A DNA stretch of 64,000 nt from an uncultured Flavihumibacter sp. (GTDB lineage: Bacteria > Bacteroidota > Bacteroidia > Chitinophagales > Chitinophagaceae). Position 1 is the first letter of the stretch. The number at the start of each line of letters is the position of its first letter. A program made the translations under genes and the position numbers. The notes under the pieces were generated by a model. It had not been told where the DNA came from. It ran no database searches and saw only the letters and a program-made list of their open reading frames with translations. Below, piece after piece: positions 50,589-61,117 of this stretch. The DNA is taken from contig CABHOY010000091.1 of the NCBI GenBank assembly GCA_902168105.1, positions 62,001 to 126,000 on the forward strand, written 5' to 3'.

Positions 50589-53500
50589 TTGAAAAAGTTA
50601 GCATTGCTGCTGCTCCTGCTGTCATATTTTACGGCAAGCGCCCAGCATCCATTATCCCAGGGACGCCGTACCAGTGTATATGAATATCTTTATGAGCTTA
50701 GTAATGAAGAGGCGTTGGAGATCTGTTCGCGCGGTCCGCAAAAGATCAATACTTCCCTTCTGCACACGCTGAAAGATTCTTTCCCTCATGATAAAGGGGT
50801 GCCAGCAAATTTAGCACCCGGCAATTACCTGCGAGTGTATGCGGTAAACGACCAGTTAAAAACAGTCTTCATGCATGTGCCTAATGTATATGTGAAGCTT
50901 GCTAATAATAACCGTGATCTTACTGTAATTCTGCATGATGATAAGGGTAATCTGATAAAAGATGCACAGGTAAGGATCGGAAGACATACACAGGAGTATG
51001 ATACCAAGGCAGGCTCCTGGGTGTTTCGCAAGTATGAAAGTCCTGGTTTGCTGGAAGTGTATTACAAGGGAGTGCTTAACTGTATCCGTTTAAAGCAAAG
51101 CCGCTACAGATATAGGGTAAGTCCGCTGAAATACCTGACTAGAAAATTAAACCACAAACGACATATACCCAAGAGGCCCCGAAGGCGCCGTTACTATAAC
51201 AACTGGAATACGACAACAGCGTACGAAAGAGGGTACCGGGGCTATATGGTGTTCAGCAAGCCAATCTATAAGCCGGACGACACCTTAAAATTGAAAGCAT
51301 ATATTACAGATAAGAAAGGTCGTCCGGTGAATAAACCACTATTATTAAGACTATCCCAAATGTACCATGTTACAGATACTGTGCTTACCACATTAACACC
51401 TTACGCACCGGGGGGATATAGTTATGAAATGGTATTGACACCCGACATGGAGCTGCTGATGGATGAGGGATGCAGGATAACACTGGAAACAACAGACAGC
51501 CGTAAATATGACCTTACTGACAACGACGGCGACCAGTATGACAAAGAATATGTCGCCAAACGCAAGGTATTGATAAAGGGCGAATTTGATTTCGAGGAAT
51601 ACGAATTACATACACTATCTTTTACCGCGAGGACAGATAAAAAACTACATACAGGCAGGGAAAAAGTGGCTGTGTATTTACAGGCTAAAGATGAAAACAA
51701 CCTGCCTGTTATGGACGGACAAGTCCGACTATTCATTACTAACCCAATGCTAAAAACGAGCTATTCGAAAGACATGCTCGTTCCTGATACGCTCTGGCAG
51801 TACGACGGTCCTATCGATGTGCTGGGAGAAACGAAGGTCGCCATACCGGACAGCGTTTTTCCAAAAGCAGATCTATTCTATAATATTGAGTGCATCCTTA
51901 CCAATAGTAATAACGAGCGGAAGACTGTAACGCTGAACCAGGAATACCGCCATGATCAGGGAAGATTTTCCTTTGATATGCGGGGAGACAGCCTGTATAT
52001 TTCATTGGAAGGAAGTGACGCAGAAGGTAAGGTTCAGATATACGGTATAAATGAAAATCAGGACACTGCAGAGACGTATGTAACGCATCTGCCAACTGCT
52101 ATTAAAATAAACCCCTTCCTGTCATCCTACGAAGTACAGCAAGGAAATGTGAGCGACAGCTATACAGTGCCAGCTGAACCAGGTCTTCTTAACTGCAACA
52201 TATCCTGGCGGAATGACACGGCTTTCCTGCATGTTGACAATCCATACAAACAGACTTTCTGGTACAGTCTTTTTCAACACAAAAAGGTGATAGTGCGTGG
52301 TTATGGCGATACGTTAACATGGCAGGCTTCTACCCGTCATAACAAACAATATGAATTGCACATCAGTTATATCTGGAAAGGTACGGTGCATGAAATTGTA
52401 CGCCCCTTCAAAGATGCAGGAGGTAAATTGAATATCTCCGTTGACGCTCCCAAAACAGTTTATCCGGGTCAGACTGCAGAAATCAGGGTGAATGTTCAGG
52501 ACAAATATCAGCGCCCTGTAGCACAGGCAGATGTAACTACCTTTGCTTATACCAGCAAGTTCACAGATGATGATTTTCCAAAAATTCCTTTTTTTGGCGC
52601 ACCGTTCAAGACAAGAAGAAACTATGGAGAATTACGCACTGACCCAACACCGGTCAGTTCCTCAACATTGCCATTTGAGTGGGAACGGTATAGTAAAAGG
52701 ATGGGCCTTGACAGCCTGTTGTTCTTCCGGTTCACCCATCCTTCTCCGGTCTTTACCACTACAGAACCAACAAATGATCATACGGCGCAGATAGCAGTCT
52801 TTGTATTTTCACGTGGAAGTTTACAGCCAGTCCACATTTTATATGTAGATGAGATCCCGGTGTATTACAGCATGACCATTCCGCTGCAGCCCTATAGTAT
52901 CAGGGTTCCTGCCGGCAAGCACAAAATAAGCGTTCGCACGCCGTACCAGGAGATAAGCATGGAGCAGATCATCGGGGACAATGTAAAAACCTTCATCAGT
53001 ATTGACAGTGCTATTCACCAACCGAATGTCCTGGTTAAAGCAATGCCGCAGCAGCTTACGCTGGCCGAGGCTATTCGTGTCGAGAAGTACCTGATTCGTC
53101 TGCGGATTAACTATAGTAACTCTCCGGTATACATCAGGCAGCAAAAACAGCTTTACGACCTGAATACTACAGGCTTTGCTAAAAAAATGCGTGCTCCATA
53201 CATAGTCGGACCATTAACCGGCGACGATGCCACATTGGTAGTGAAAGACCGGTTCGCACAAAACTTCACTCCGCAATCACAATATTCTTTCGAGATAAGC
53301 GAAGGGCTCATAAAACAAAAGGAGCTATCTGCCCGCCCGAGTTATTACCTAGGTGCATATATTCCCGATACAAGTCTCTCCGCCCAGGCATTAACGGAAA
53401 AGGCGATCGATAGTTCATTAAAGGCCATACAAGATGATAGGCTTAGGAATGAGAACGTTGATCTTTCAAAGGCCAAATCATATACCAGCCGTATTGCCAT

Positions 53501-56261
53501 CAGGCTGGAGAACCCGGATATTAATCCGGGAGTGGATGTGCTGGGATTGTTATTTTTCAGGTATGATGATCCTTCTTTCCAACAATCGTTCAGTGGACTT
53601 ACGACGGAAATTGAAAAACTGGATAGCGGTTATTACAGATTGGTGGTATTGCTGACAGGCGACCGGCATTTTGTTAAAGACAGTTTGTTGCTAAAAGAAA
53701 ATCATCTGCATTATTATGTATTCGATACGCTTGCGATCTTACCTAACAATAGTCTGATCAGGTATTACGAAGGAAGGCTGCGGCAAAGGCTCGATCCGGA
53801 ACGCCAGGCATGGGAACCGTCGAATTATATAGATGAAACAGCGGCAAGTACCTACTCCGCATTTATTAATCCCGCTCACCTCACCAGGGTGATAAGCGGT
53901 ATTGTAGTTGACCAGAACGATGATCCTCTTATAGGAGCTTCTGTTATGCTGCGGGGCAATGGCAGATCGGGCACTGCGACAAACATGAATGGAAAATTCA
54001 CCATTCATGTCACTCCCAGGGGGGTGCTCGACATCAGGTATGTTGGTTATTCATCATCAGAGATACACCTGAACAATAACAATTTTTACAAAATCATTCT
54101 GAAGCCCCAAGAAATGTACATGCAGCAAGTAGTTGTAACCGCATTCGGAATTAAAAGGGAGCAAAGGCCGCTTGGATATGCTGTGAGTACGATCACATCT
54201 GAACAGATCACCGCAGCCGGCGCGACCGATTTCGCCGCAGCTTTATACGGCAAAGCGGCAGGCGTAAATATTACCACAGCCCCCATGGGCCGTCCTTTGC
54301 CAGCGTCAATCAGTGAAATTGATATTGCCACGACGAACACCGAGGCGGGCGATCAGCTGCCGACGCCTCCTCTTAACAGCCTTCGCACAAACTTCCGGGA
54401 TGATGCGTTCTGGCAACCGAGGTTGAGAACGGATGCGAATGGCAATGCCTCGTTCAAGGTCACTTTCCCGGATGATATCACCAACTGGAAAACTTATGCC
54501 ATTGCGATGAATGACAAAAAGCAATCGGGAATAAGCCAGACATTCATACGTTCCTATAAAACACTGAGTGGGAACCTCGCATTGCCATTATTTGCAGTAG
54601 CAGGCGATTCCATCCTGATTATCAGCAAAGCGCTGAATTATACACCGGGAACCATTGTCGCCAGGCATACATTCCAGGTGAATGATAGCATATACCGTAC
54701 AGGGGAGATCAGCTTTAAAAATGCTGTTATTGATACCGTGCCAGTAGTAATAAACCAAGCTGACAGCGTAAGCTTCAGATATACACTGAACAAAGAAGGA
54801 TACATGGATGGGGAACAGCGTAAAATTCCCATAGTAAGAATAGGTAGCGAAGAAACAAGCGGGATGTTTGCTGCGCTGTATAACGATACGTCATTTACAT
54901 ATACTCCTCAACGCCCCGAAACGCTGCAGATACATGCCGAATCGGCCGTCCTTCCTGTATTAATGGATGAAATAACGCAGGTGCAACGATATAAGTACCT
55001 ATGTAATGAACAGCTGGCATCTAAACTAAAGGCCTATCTCCTGGAAAAGAAAGTATTCGCGTATACAAAAAAGGATTTCAAAAAGAACAAAGACATTGAC
55101 GATATTCTTAAACGACTTGACAAACAGAAGAAAAACGGTTTGTGGGGCTGGTGGGAGAATACCCCGGTGTCAATGTGGATATCCCGTCATGTTATTGAAG
55201 CGTTACTGATGGCAGAAGAGCAGGGATATAAAACAGGGTTCAATAAACAGATAGCCATAGATCACTTCGTCGATGAATTAAACAGCGGGCGGGAACATGA
55301 CAGTATTGGTTGTATGGAATTACTAGCAAATCTTGGTGCGAAGATAGACTATAAATCCTGCGTTGATAATATTATAACCCGTTCAGGCAAGTCCGGTTAT
55401 GATACCATCAGGCTCGCACTGTTTCAGCAAAAGGCGGGAATACCAGTGAGCCTGGCTCCTATCCTTTCCCGCGAAAAGAATACGGCATTCGGCAATGCTT
55501 ACTGGGGTTACGAAAGCTATGATCTGTTCAATAACAGTATTCAGAGAACGTTACAGGTATACAAGCTGCTTCATAAAGCGGGTGGACATGAGGCGTTATT
55601 ACAGAAAATAAGAGGTTACTTCCTGGAACAGCGAAAAGACGGTCAATGGCGGAATACATATGAATCCTCCCTTATCCTGGAAACCATTCTTCCCGATGTA
55701 CTGGAAGATGAAGCGCAGGGACCGGCAGCACTTGATATCAATGGCCGCCATATCACACAATTCCCTTATACGGATACACTGACGTATGTAGAAAAGATAA
55801 ACATCAGCAAACAAGGAAAACGGCCTGTATACTTCACTGCCTACCAACAGTTCTTTAACAGGCAGCCAGAGAAGGTATCCGGGCTGTTTACCGTATCGAG
55901 TGTTTTCAGTGTCAATGGCACTACGCAAACAGATCTTAAAGCCGGTGTTCCGGTTACTTTGAAAGTGGAAGTGACGGTGCAGAAGACGGCAGATTATGTG
56001 CTGATCGAAATTCCTATTCCTGCAGGTTGCTCTTACAATGACAAATCACAGGCATGGGCAAATAATGAAGTGCACAGAGAACATTTCAAAGACAAGGTCA
56101 GTATTTTCTGCAGCCAGTTAAGCCCGGGTATACATACCTTCAATGTTTCTTTATTGCCACGATATTCAGGGCGGTATCATCTGAACCCGGCTAAAGCGGA
56201 AATGCAATACTTCCCGGTATTTATGGGAAGGGAGGCTTTGAAAAAAGTGAATATTCACTAA
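50589..56261 (+). CDS. Alpha-2-macroglobulin with SusC-like regulatory/plug insert
   Basis: A 1890-residue exported protein starting at a TTG, as no ATG lies near, and the signal peptide (KKLALLLLLLSYFTASAQ) follows immediately. MG2-type macroglobulin domains run from about residue 218 (YMVFSKPIYKPDDTLKLKAYI). At about 1100 a carboxypeptidase-regulatory domain appears (ISGIVVDQNDDPLIGASVML), then, near 1180-1235, a TonB plug-like segment (VVVTAFGIKREQRPLGYAVS and ALYGKAAGVNI), as in SusC, but without a barrel. From 1271 the A2M domain follows (FWQPRLRTDANGNASFKVTF), and Cys1472 in YLCNEQ is a CxEQ thioester. The thioester-containing domain and C-terminal domains close the protein. Bacterial A2Ms trap proteases. 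The inserted SusC-type portion is unusual, and a lipoprotein gene follows 11 bases later. Confidence 0.88.
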   Translation: MKKLALLLLLLSYFTASAQHPLSQGRRTSVYEYLYELSNEEALEICSRGPQKINTSLLHTLKDSFPHDKGVPANLAPGNYLRVYAVNDQLKTVFMHVPNVYVKLANNNRDLTVILHDDKGNLIKDAQVRIGRHTQEYDTKAGSWVFRKYESPGLLEVYYKGVLNCIRLKQSRYRYRVSPLKYLTRKLNHKRHIPKRPRRRRYYNNWNTTTAYERGYRGYMVFSKPIYKPDDTLKLKAYITDKKGRPVNKPLLLRLSQMYHVTDTVLTTLTPYAPGGYSYEMVLTPDMELLMDEGCRITLETTDSRKYDLTDNDGDQYDKEYVAKRKVLIKGEFDFEEYELHTLSFTARTDKKLHTGREKVAVYLQAKDENNLPVMDGQVRLFITNPMLKTSYSKDMLVPDTLWQYDGPIDVLGETKVAIPDSVFPKADLFYNIECILTNSNNERKTVTLNQEYRHDQGRFSFDMRGDSLYISLEGSDAEGKVQIYGINENQDTAETYVTHLPTAIKINPFLSSYEVQQGNVSDSYTVPAEPGLLNCNISWRNDTAFLHVDNPYKQTFWYSLFQHKKVIVRGYGDTLTWQASTRHNKQYELHISYIWKGTVHEIVRPFKDAGGKLNISVDAPKTVYPGQTAEIRVNVQDKYQRPVAQADVTTFAYTSKFTDDDFPKIPFFGAPFKTRRNYGELRTDPTPVSSSTLPFEWERYSKRMGLDSLLFFRFTHPSPVFTTTEPTNDHTAQIAVFVFSRGSLQPVHILYVDEIPVYYSMTIPLQPYSIRVPAGKHKISVRTPYQEISMEQIIGDNVKTFISIDSAIHQPNVLVKAMPQQLTLAEAIRVEKYLIRLRINYSNSPVYIRQQKQLYDLNTTGFAKKMRAPYIVGPLTGDDATLVVKDRFAQNFTPQSQYSFEISEGLIKQKELSARPSYYLGAYIPDTSLSAQALTEKAIDSSLKAIQDDRLRNENVDLSKAKSYTSRIAIRLENPDINPGVDVLGLLFFRYDDPSFQQSFSGLTTEIEKLDSGYYRLVVLLTGDRHFVKDSLLLKENHLHYYVFDTLAILPNNSLIRYYEGRLRQRLDPERQAWEPSNYIDETAASTYSAFINPAHLTRVISGIVVDQNDDPLIGASVMLRGNGRSGTATNMNGKFTIHVTPRGVLDIRYVGYSSSEIHLNNNNFYKIILKPQEMYMQQVVVTAFGIKREQRPLGYAVSTITSEQITAAGATDFAAALYGKAAGVNITTAPMGRPLPASISEIDIATTNTEAGDQLPTPPLNSLRTNFRDDAFWQPRLRTDANGNASFKVTFPDDITNWKTYAIAMNDKKQSGISQTFIRSYKTLSGNLALPLFAVAGDSILIISKALNYTPGTIVARHTFQVNDSIYRTGEISFKNAVIDTVPVVINQADSVSFRYTLNKEGYMDGEQRKIPIVRIGSEETSGMFAALYNDTSFTYTPQRPETLQIHAESAVLPVLMDEITQVQRYKYLCNEQLASKLKAYLLEKKVFAYTKKDFKKNKDIDDILKRLDKQKKNGLWGWWENTPVSMWISRHVIEALLMAEEQGYKTGFNKQIAIDHFVDELNSGREHDSIGCMELLANLGAKIDYKSCVDNIITRSGKSGYDTIRLALFQQKAGIPVSLAPILSREKNTAFGNAYWGYESYDLFNNSIQRTLQVYKLLHKAGGHEALLQKIRGYFLEQRKDGQWRNTYESSLILETILPDVLEDEAQGPAALDINGRHITQFPYTDTLTYVEKINISKQGKRPVYFTAYQQFFNRQPEKVSGLFTVSSVFSVNGTTQTDLKAGVPVTLKVEVTVQKTADYVLIEIPIPAGCSYNDKSQAWANNEVHREHFKDKVSIFCSQLSPGIHTFNVSLLPRYSGRYHLNPAKAEMQYFPVFMGREALKKVNIH

Positions 56262-56272
56262 TTTTAACGACC

Positions 56273-57124
56273 ATGAAAAATTACGCATATTTCTTACTCG
56301 CGCTAGTCCTTGCAGGTTGCGTCGAAACGAAACAAAAAGAACAACAGGCAGATAGCAGCGCTCAGCAGACAGAGAACAACAACGCTCCCGCAAATACACC
56401 CGAAGCGCCGGTAGTACAAACACCGGCAGCTGCACCTGAAAAGATCATCAGGGAAAGGGCGCAGGGGAATGTAACGCTGCTGGACTCGGCCAATGGCCAT
56501 CCTATTGTGCAGGTCAATGATAACGTGCAGCTGGAAGCCGGTATTCCGGCGAAAGGATGGGCATCCACACTGATAACGACCGAGCTGAGTGAAACACAGA
56601 CAGAAGGCCAGTTATTGAAGAAAGGCTCGCCCATTATTGCAGATGGTAAAACAGTGGGAAAAGTGTTGGAAGATGTTGTGATAGAAATGACTTTCAAGAA
56701 TGACAAGGGCGTTAATACAGGTGTATTCCATGCAGCGGTACAGCAAAGCAAGATAAAGTCAGGTACGATCATCGAAAACGTGCTTGCCAATTACCTGAAA
56801 GAGCATAGCGGCCGGACATTATCTGACATGCAGTCTTTTATCAAACAATTTCAGCTGGAAGCTCTTGATATCAATAAACCTTATATCGAGTATTACAATT
56901 ATGAAAGTGCTGCGGATGATCCATCTCCGGGCTATCGTACGGTACTGGTATTCCATCAGGATAAACTGATAGGCGTAGTTGATTCCAGGACCTTACAACT
57001 GGCAGGCGCCAAACATTATCAGCTTGACAGGGACTATCATGGTTATTTCTTTACTGATACTGATGAGAAGATCAGGAAGGCTTATATCGCGAAATTCAAC
57101 CAGTTTGTGAATTCGGCAGATTAA
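56273..57124 (+). CDS. Lipoprotein of unknown function beside the macroglobulin
   Basis: A 283-residue lipoprotein (MKNYAYFLLALVLAGC, Cys at 16). A long low-complexity linker rich in Ala, Pro, Glu and Asn (EQQADSSAQQTENNNAP...) leads to a folded domain of about 210 residues with an opening ITTELSETQTEGQLLKKGSP, central GVNTGVFHAAVQQ and closing RDYHGYFFTDTDEKIRKAYI. No family is recognised. Position directly after the macroglobulin gene suggests a partner at the periplasmic side of a membrane. Its last codons overlap the hybrid kinase gene's end by four bases, the two genes being convergent. Confidence 0.7.
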   Translation: MKNYAYFLLALVLAGCVETKQKEQQADSSAQQTENNNAPANTPEAPVVQTPAAAPEKIIRERAQGNVTLLDSANGHPIVQVNDNVQLEAGIPAKGWASTLITTELSETQTEGQLLKKGSPIIADGKTVGKVLEDVVIEMTFKNDKGVNTGVFHAAVQQSKIKSGTIIENVLANYLKEHSGRTLSDMQSFIKQFQLEALDINKPYIEYYNYESAADDPSPGYRTVLVFHQDKLIGVVDSRTLQLAGAKHYQLDRDYHGYFFTDTDEKIRKAYIAKFNQFVNSAD

Positions 57125-59844
57125 AGTTTAGCCATCTGTTCCTGCATGAGCCGGATCACCAGCGTAGATTCCTCCTGCATGGATTCTATGAGAAAACCGA
57201 ATTCCGGTTCGCGTTTGACGGTTAGTGTATCTAACTGGTCAGCAATGCGGGCCAGTTTGCCCAGGCCAATGATCTGTGAAGTGCCACGTATTTTATGACC
57301 TATGCGGTTTATCTTACGAATGTCGACAGCAGCTGCGGCAGACCGTAGTTCAGCTATAGAATAATGCAGTTCTTCGATGGTCAGTCTTAACAGTTGTTTC
57401 AATACAGATCTGTCCTCACCCACCAGATAGGCTTCGAGGGTACCCATATCAAAATGGGCTTCTTTCGCTTCTTGTTCGGTGGGGAGGATCGCAGGTCCTT
57501 CTTCGATAACAACGGTCAGCCATTTGCGGAACAGCTGCAATAGCTTTTCCTGGACAAGCGGCTTGCCAATGAAATCGTTCATACCGGCCTCTATACATTT
57601 TTCTCTTTCCCCTTTCAGGTTACCGGCAGTCAGTGCAATAATGGGTATACGTTGTCCGCCGGTTATTTCACGGATCTTTTTAGTGGCCTCATAACCGTTC
57701 ATTACAGGCATCTGTACATCCATGAGGATCAGGTCGGGTGTTGTGCCCCGGCACACCCGTACGGCCTCTATACCATCCTGGGCTTCGTAAATACGTGCGT
57801 CATGCGCGATCCTTCTTACTACCGTAGTGGCCAGCAACATATTGACAGGATTGTCCTCCACAATAAGGATATTCAGTCTGCCACCGATCCATTGTTCTTC
57901 CATTTCCACCTTCTGGCACCTGGTCTTTTTTTCCTTTCTGATCAGCATAGAGAGGCTGTTATAGAGCTCATTGATCTTGATAGGCTTCACCATGCGCAAA
58001 CCTATTTCCAGCTGATCGCAGACCCTGATGATCCTTTCATCGTCGGAAGAACTGTGTAACAGCACAACCCCATGTTCTCCGGGTAATCTACCAAACTGAT
58101 GCCGGATCTTTTTCACTGTTTCCAGACCATCCATATATGGCATATGGTAATCCATGAGGATAACATCATAGGTATCGCCCTTTGCCAGGAATTCCAATGC
58201 ATCAAATCCGCTACGGGCTTCTGTACAGGCAATGCCTTTCATTGACAGCATTTCTTTCAGGATAATGCGGTTATTATCATTATCATCCACGATCAATACC
58301 TGCCGGATCTTTTCCAGGCTCTCCCATTTATCGGCCGGCGCTTCAGCAGTGGCCAGTTCTATATCAAAGAAGAAAGTACTTCCTTCATTTATGGTGCTTT
58401 TTATCTGCAAATGACTGCCCATTAAGGCAAGTAGTTTATTGGAGATGGTCAGTCCCAATCCTGTTCCACCGTATTTCTTTGTGGTAGACGCATCTTCCTG
58501 GCGAAAAGCCTCGAAGATCTTGTATTGTTTTTCCGGTTTAATACCAATGCCGGTATCCCTTACTTCAAAGCGGATATTCGCCCTTCCGTCTTTCCTTATT
58601 TCGAGCGGCGTCACTTTTAACTCTATCTCGCCGTTGCTGGTAAATTTAACGGCGTTTCCCAGCATATTGATCAGGATCTGTTTCAGGCGGACCTCATCGA
58701 ACCAGGCGAAGCGGGGCAGATTGGTAGACACGTTGAGCAGCATTTCGAGCCCCTTGTGCTGGGCCTGATAGCACACAATATCGCTTACCTGGCTGCTGAA
58801 CTCATAGAGATCATATTTATCAATATCAAGCTCCAGCTTACCTGATTCTATCTTGGAGAAATCGAGGATGTCGTTGATGATGCTTAAAAGCGCATTGGCT
58901 GACTGATTAACAATAGAGAGGTATTGATGCTGGGTCTCGCTCAGGTCTGTTTTCAAAACAAGCTCAGTGAACCCTATTACGCCATTTAAAGGCGTGCGGA
59001 TCTCATGGCTCATGTTAGCGAGGAATTCTGACTTCGCCTTATTGGCCTGTTCGGCCTGTTGCTTGGCAGCTGCGAGGCTTGCCTTCTGGGAGATCAGCTC
59101 CCGCTCGGTCTCTTTTGAAACGGAGATATCCTGGAAGGTACCATAAAGCCTTTTACATTGACCGTCTTCAAATTCCGCATTGCCAATAGCCCTCACCCAA
59201 CGTTCGTTTCCCCGGGCAGTAATGATCTGTAGTTCGAGATCCCAGGGTTGACCTGTTTCAATAATGTCTTTAAGAGCTGCAGTGATCATCTTCCGGCTGT
59301 TCCCTTCTTTATAAAAGCCGACTGCCGCAGATAGTGTAGGTTTAAATCCAGGCGGCACTTCATGAATGGCTTTTGTAATATCGGACCAGAACATTTCCTT
59401 ATGGATGAGATCAGCCTCCCACCCACCTATACGTGATAACTGGCTGGTACGTTGGAGGATCTCGCGGGTACGCTTCAGGTCTTTCTCTAATTCGAAAAAT
59501 GCGGGAAAGTCGCGTTCACTGAACTTCAGGGCTTCCCTACGTTTATGATTAATGATCTCGGTAGTTATATCAGCAATGATCACGTCAATGGCTCTCCGCT
59601 GACGGTCATCAAGCTGCCGCGGCGACTTGTCCATAAGGGTTAAAGTGCCGAGCAGCGCTCCGTCTGCCGATATCAGATCGTAAGTAATGTAGAAGGCGGC
59701 GTCCTTTTGAGCTATGGCAATGCCATATGCAATGACAACGGACTGCTGTTGATCATTGATGATAGAGATCGTTGCTACCTGTACATTGCAAACCAGAGAG
59801 GCTAATTCAGTCTGTCTATTTAATTTCTCCTGTAAAATTTGCAT
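57121..59844 (-). CDS. Hybrid histidine kinase with two receivers and Hpt
   Basis: A 907-residue soluble hybrid kinase. Order: GAF domain (residues 5-115), PAS domain (about 150-245, GTWEADLIHKEMFW-like then GTFQDIS), HisKA with His280 in ANMSHEIRTPLNGVI, HATPase (NAVKFTSNGE, DTGIGIKPEKQ, GTGLGLTISN), receiver 1 with Asp565 (VILMDYHMPYMDG), receiver 2 with Asp709 (LILMDVQMPVMNG), then Hpt with His850 (GHKIRGTSQIIG). All phosphorelay residues are present, so a His-Asp-His-Asp relay to an outside regulator is expected. Such BarA/ArcB-like kinases usually pass phosphate to a regulator encoded elsewhere, since none is adjacent. Confidence 0.93.
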   Translation of the reverse strand: MQILQEKLNRQTELASLVCNVQVATISIINDQQQSVVIAYGIAIAQKDAAFYITYDLISADGALLGTLTLMDKSPRQLDDRQRRAIDVIIADITTEIINHKRREALKFSERDFPAFFELEKDLKRTREILQRTSQLSRIGGWEADLIHKEMFWSDITKAIHEVPPGFKPTLSAAVGFYKEGNSRKMITAALKDIIETGQPWDLELQIITARGNERWVRAIGNAEFEDGQCKRLYGTFQDISVSKETERELISQKASLAAAKQQAEQANKAKSEFLANMSHEIRTPLNGVIGFTELVLKTDLSETQHQYLSIVNQSANALLSIINDILDFSKIESGKLELDIDKYDLYEFSSQVSDIVCYQAQHKGLEMLLNVSTNLPRFAWFDEVRLKQILINMLGNAVKFTSNGEIELKVTPLEIRKDGRANIRFEVRDTGIGIKPEKQYKIFEAFRQEDASTTKKYGGTGLGLTISNKLLALMGSHLQIKSTINEGSTFFFDIELATAEAPADKWESLEKIRQVLIVDDNDNNRIILKEMLSMKGIACTEARSGFDALEFLAKGDTYDVILMDYHMPYMDGLETVKKIRHQFGRLPGEHGVVLLHSSSDDERIIRVCDQLEIGLRMVKPIKINELYNSLSMLIRKEKKTRCQKVEMEEQWIGGRLNILIVEDNPVNMLLATTVVRRIAHDARIYEAQDGIEAVRVCRGTTPDLILMDVQMPVMNGYEATKKIREITGGQRIPIIALTAGNLKGEREKCIEAGMNDFIGKPLVQEKLLQLFRKWLTVVIEEGPAILPTEQEAKEAHFDMGTLEAYLVGEDRSVLKQLLRLTIEELHYSIAELRSAAAAVDIRKINRIGHKIRGTSQIIGLGKLARIADQLDTLTVKREPEFGFLIESMQEESTLVIRLMQEQMAKL

Positions 59845-60139
59845 TCAAACACTAAAAGCTTTTCAGTGTGACGAATCAGATGCTGATAATTATTACTATT
59901 CTTATTGCAAAAGCCGTTTATGTAGAGTTGTGAAGATACGTAAATAAATGTATGCTACAACAGCATGAAAAGCAGATAGTTGGTACGTTTAAGTTGTTCT
60001 GGTAGATATCCGGGCAAATCAGTTACTGATATAGGTTTTACAGGAACAAGCGTATAAGTTACATTTCCGGATGCGCTATTATTAATGAACATTCGGCTTA
60101 TTTTTCGCCAGGCTGTACCATAAGAAAATCAAACGAAAT
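59845..60139. other. Intergenic region, nothing clear
   Basis: About 295 bases between two minus-strand genes. One short stem (ATGCT/AGCAT near 59952-59966) is too weak to call. No gene or promoter was supported. Confidence 0.4.
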
Positions 60140-61117
60140 CTAAAGGAAATCTGAATAGGTATGGGCCGGCAGATTGGATAAAAGCTGGTTGCTTGTCTCC
60201 CTGGGCTTATTGATAAGGAATGCTGTTATCAGGCCTGCAGGTAACAGTGCATTCAGCAGGAACAATTTTACGGCAGAACGGAGTACATAATATTTCCTGT
60301 GTACAATTACCGGTTTGCCATATCTGCGTACGAGCCAGGGTATGATGAACATCAGCGGAACGATCACGTATAACACCAGGCACATCATACCTGTTACATC
60401 GTGCATTATTGTTCCGGGCATAATGTTCAGCCATACAATGAAGATGATGCGCAAAAGATTAGAGACTACGTTCATCAATATCATAGCTGCCAGCATGGCC
60501 AATACCAGCCATAGGCTTAATTCCTTTTTATACTGCTTCTGATAAAATCCGATCAGTATGATGCCACACAACAATGCCGTCACCATCATTTGTAATCCCA
60601 TACAGGCGGGATCTACAGAAAATTCATTGCCATTACAGATGATCATGTTACCCTGCACGCTTACCTGCTGACCTGCAGCCCTGATGGCATTCCCGGCCCA
60701 GCTGGTCAGGGCCAGGCGTATCGGAAAACTGAACACATTCATGGCATACTCAAAGATCGGAGACATCATCACCAATACCAGGACGGGCAAAGAATTAACC
60801 CGTCCATAAAATGTTTCTGCCAGAAACAGGCATCCGCACAAACAGGAAACACAAAGGAATGTTTTGGCAGGTACCAGTAAATAGCACAACAAGGCGGTTA
60901 CAGCAAGAAAAAAATAGCGTGTATTTCCTTTTTCACTTTTGTTAAATGATGTAGTGAAAAATAATGCGATCACTCCCAAAACAACGCCAGCATCCAATAC
61001 CAGGTAACGGTGCAGGCCTACCAGCAGCACAAAGCCGTAACATGCAAGCACCGCCAGCGGCCAGCATCTGCCTGCACGTAGTAAGCGTATTGTTAATGCA
61101 AAGAATCCCTTGCTCAT
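60140..61117 (-). CDS. xrtN: Exosortase N
   Basis: A 325-residue multi-pass membrane protein of the exosortase family (XrtN). The catalytic triad is visible with normal order: Cys172 in VDPACMGLQMMVT, Arg223 in VVSNLLRIIFIVWL and His239 in TIMHDVTGM. About eight transmembrane helices flank them. The ATG at 61117 forms a four-base ATGA overlap with the VIT-gene stop, which supports it over an in-frame start 27 codons upstream. Exosortases cut proteins bearing a PEP-CTERM tail and relay them to the outside. The upstream gene encodes just such a tail. Confidence 0.92.
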   Translation of the reverse strand: MSKGFFALTIRLLRAGRCWPLAVLACYGFVLLVGLHRYLVLDAGVVLGVIALFFTTSFNKSEKGNTRYFFLAVTALLCYLLVPAKTFLCVSCLCGCLFLAETFYGRVNSLPVLVLVMMSPIFEYAMNVFSFPIRLALTSWAGNAIRAAGQQVSVQGNMIICNGNEFSVDPACMGLQMMVTALLCGIILIGFYQKQYKKELSLWLVLAMLAAMILMNVVSNLLRIIFIVWLNIMPGTIMHDVTGMMCLVLYVIVPLMFIIPWLVRRYGKPVIVHRKYYVLRSAVKLFLLNALLPAGLITAFLINKPRETSNQLLSNLPAHTYSDFL

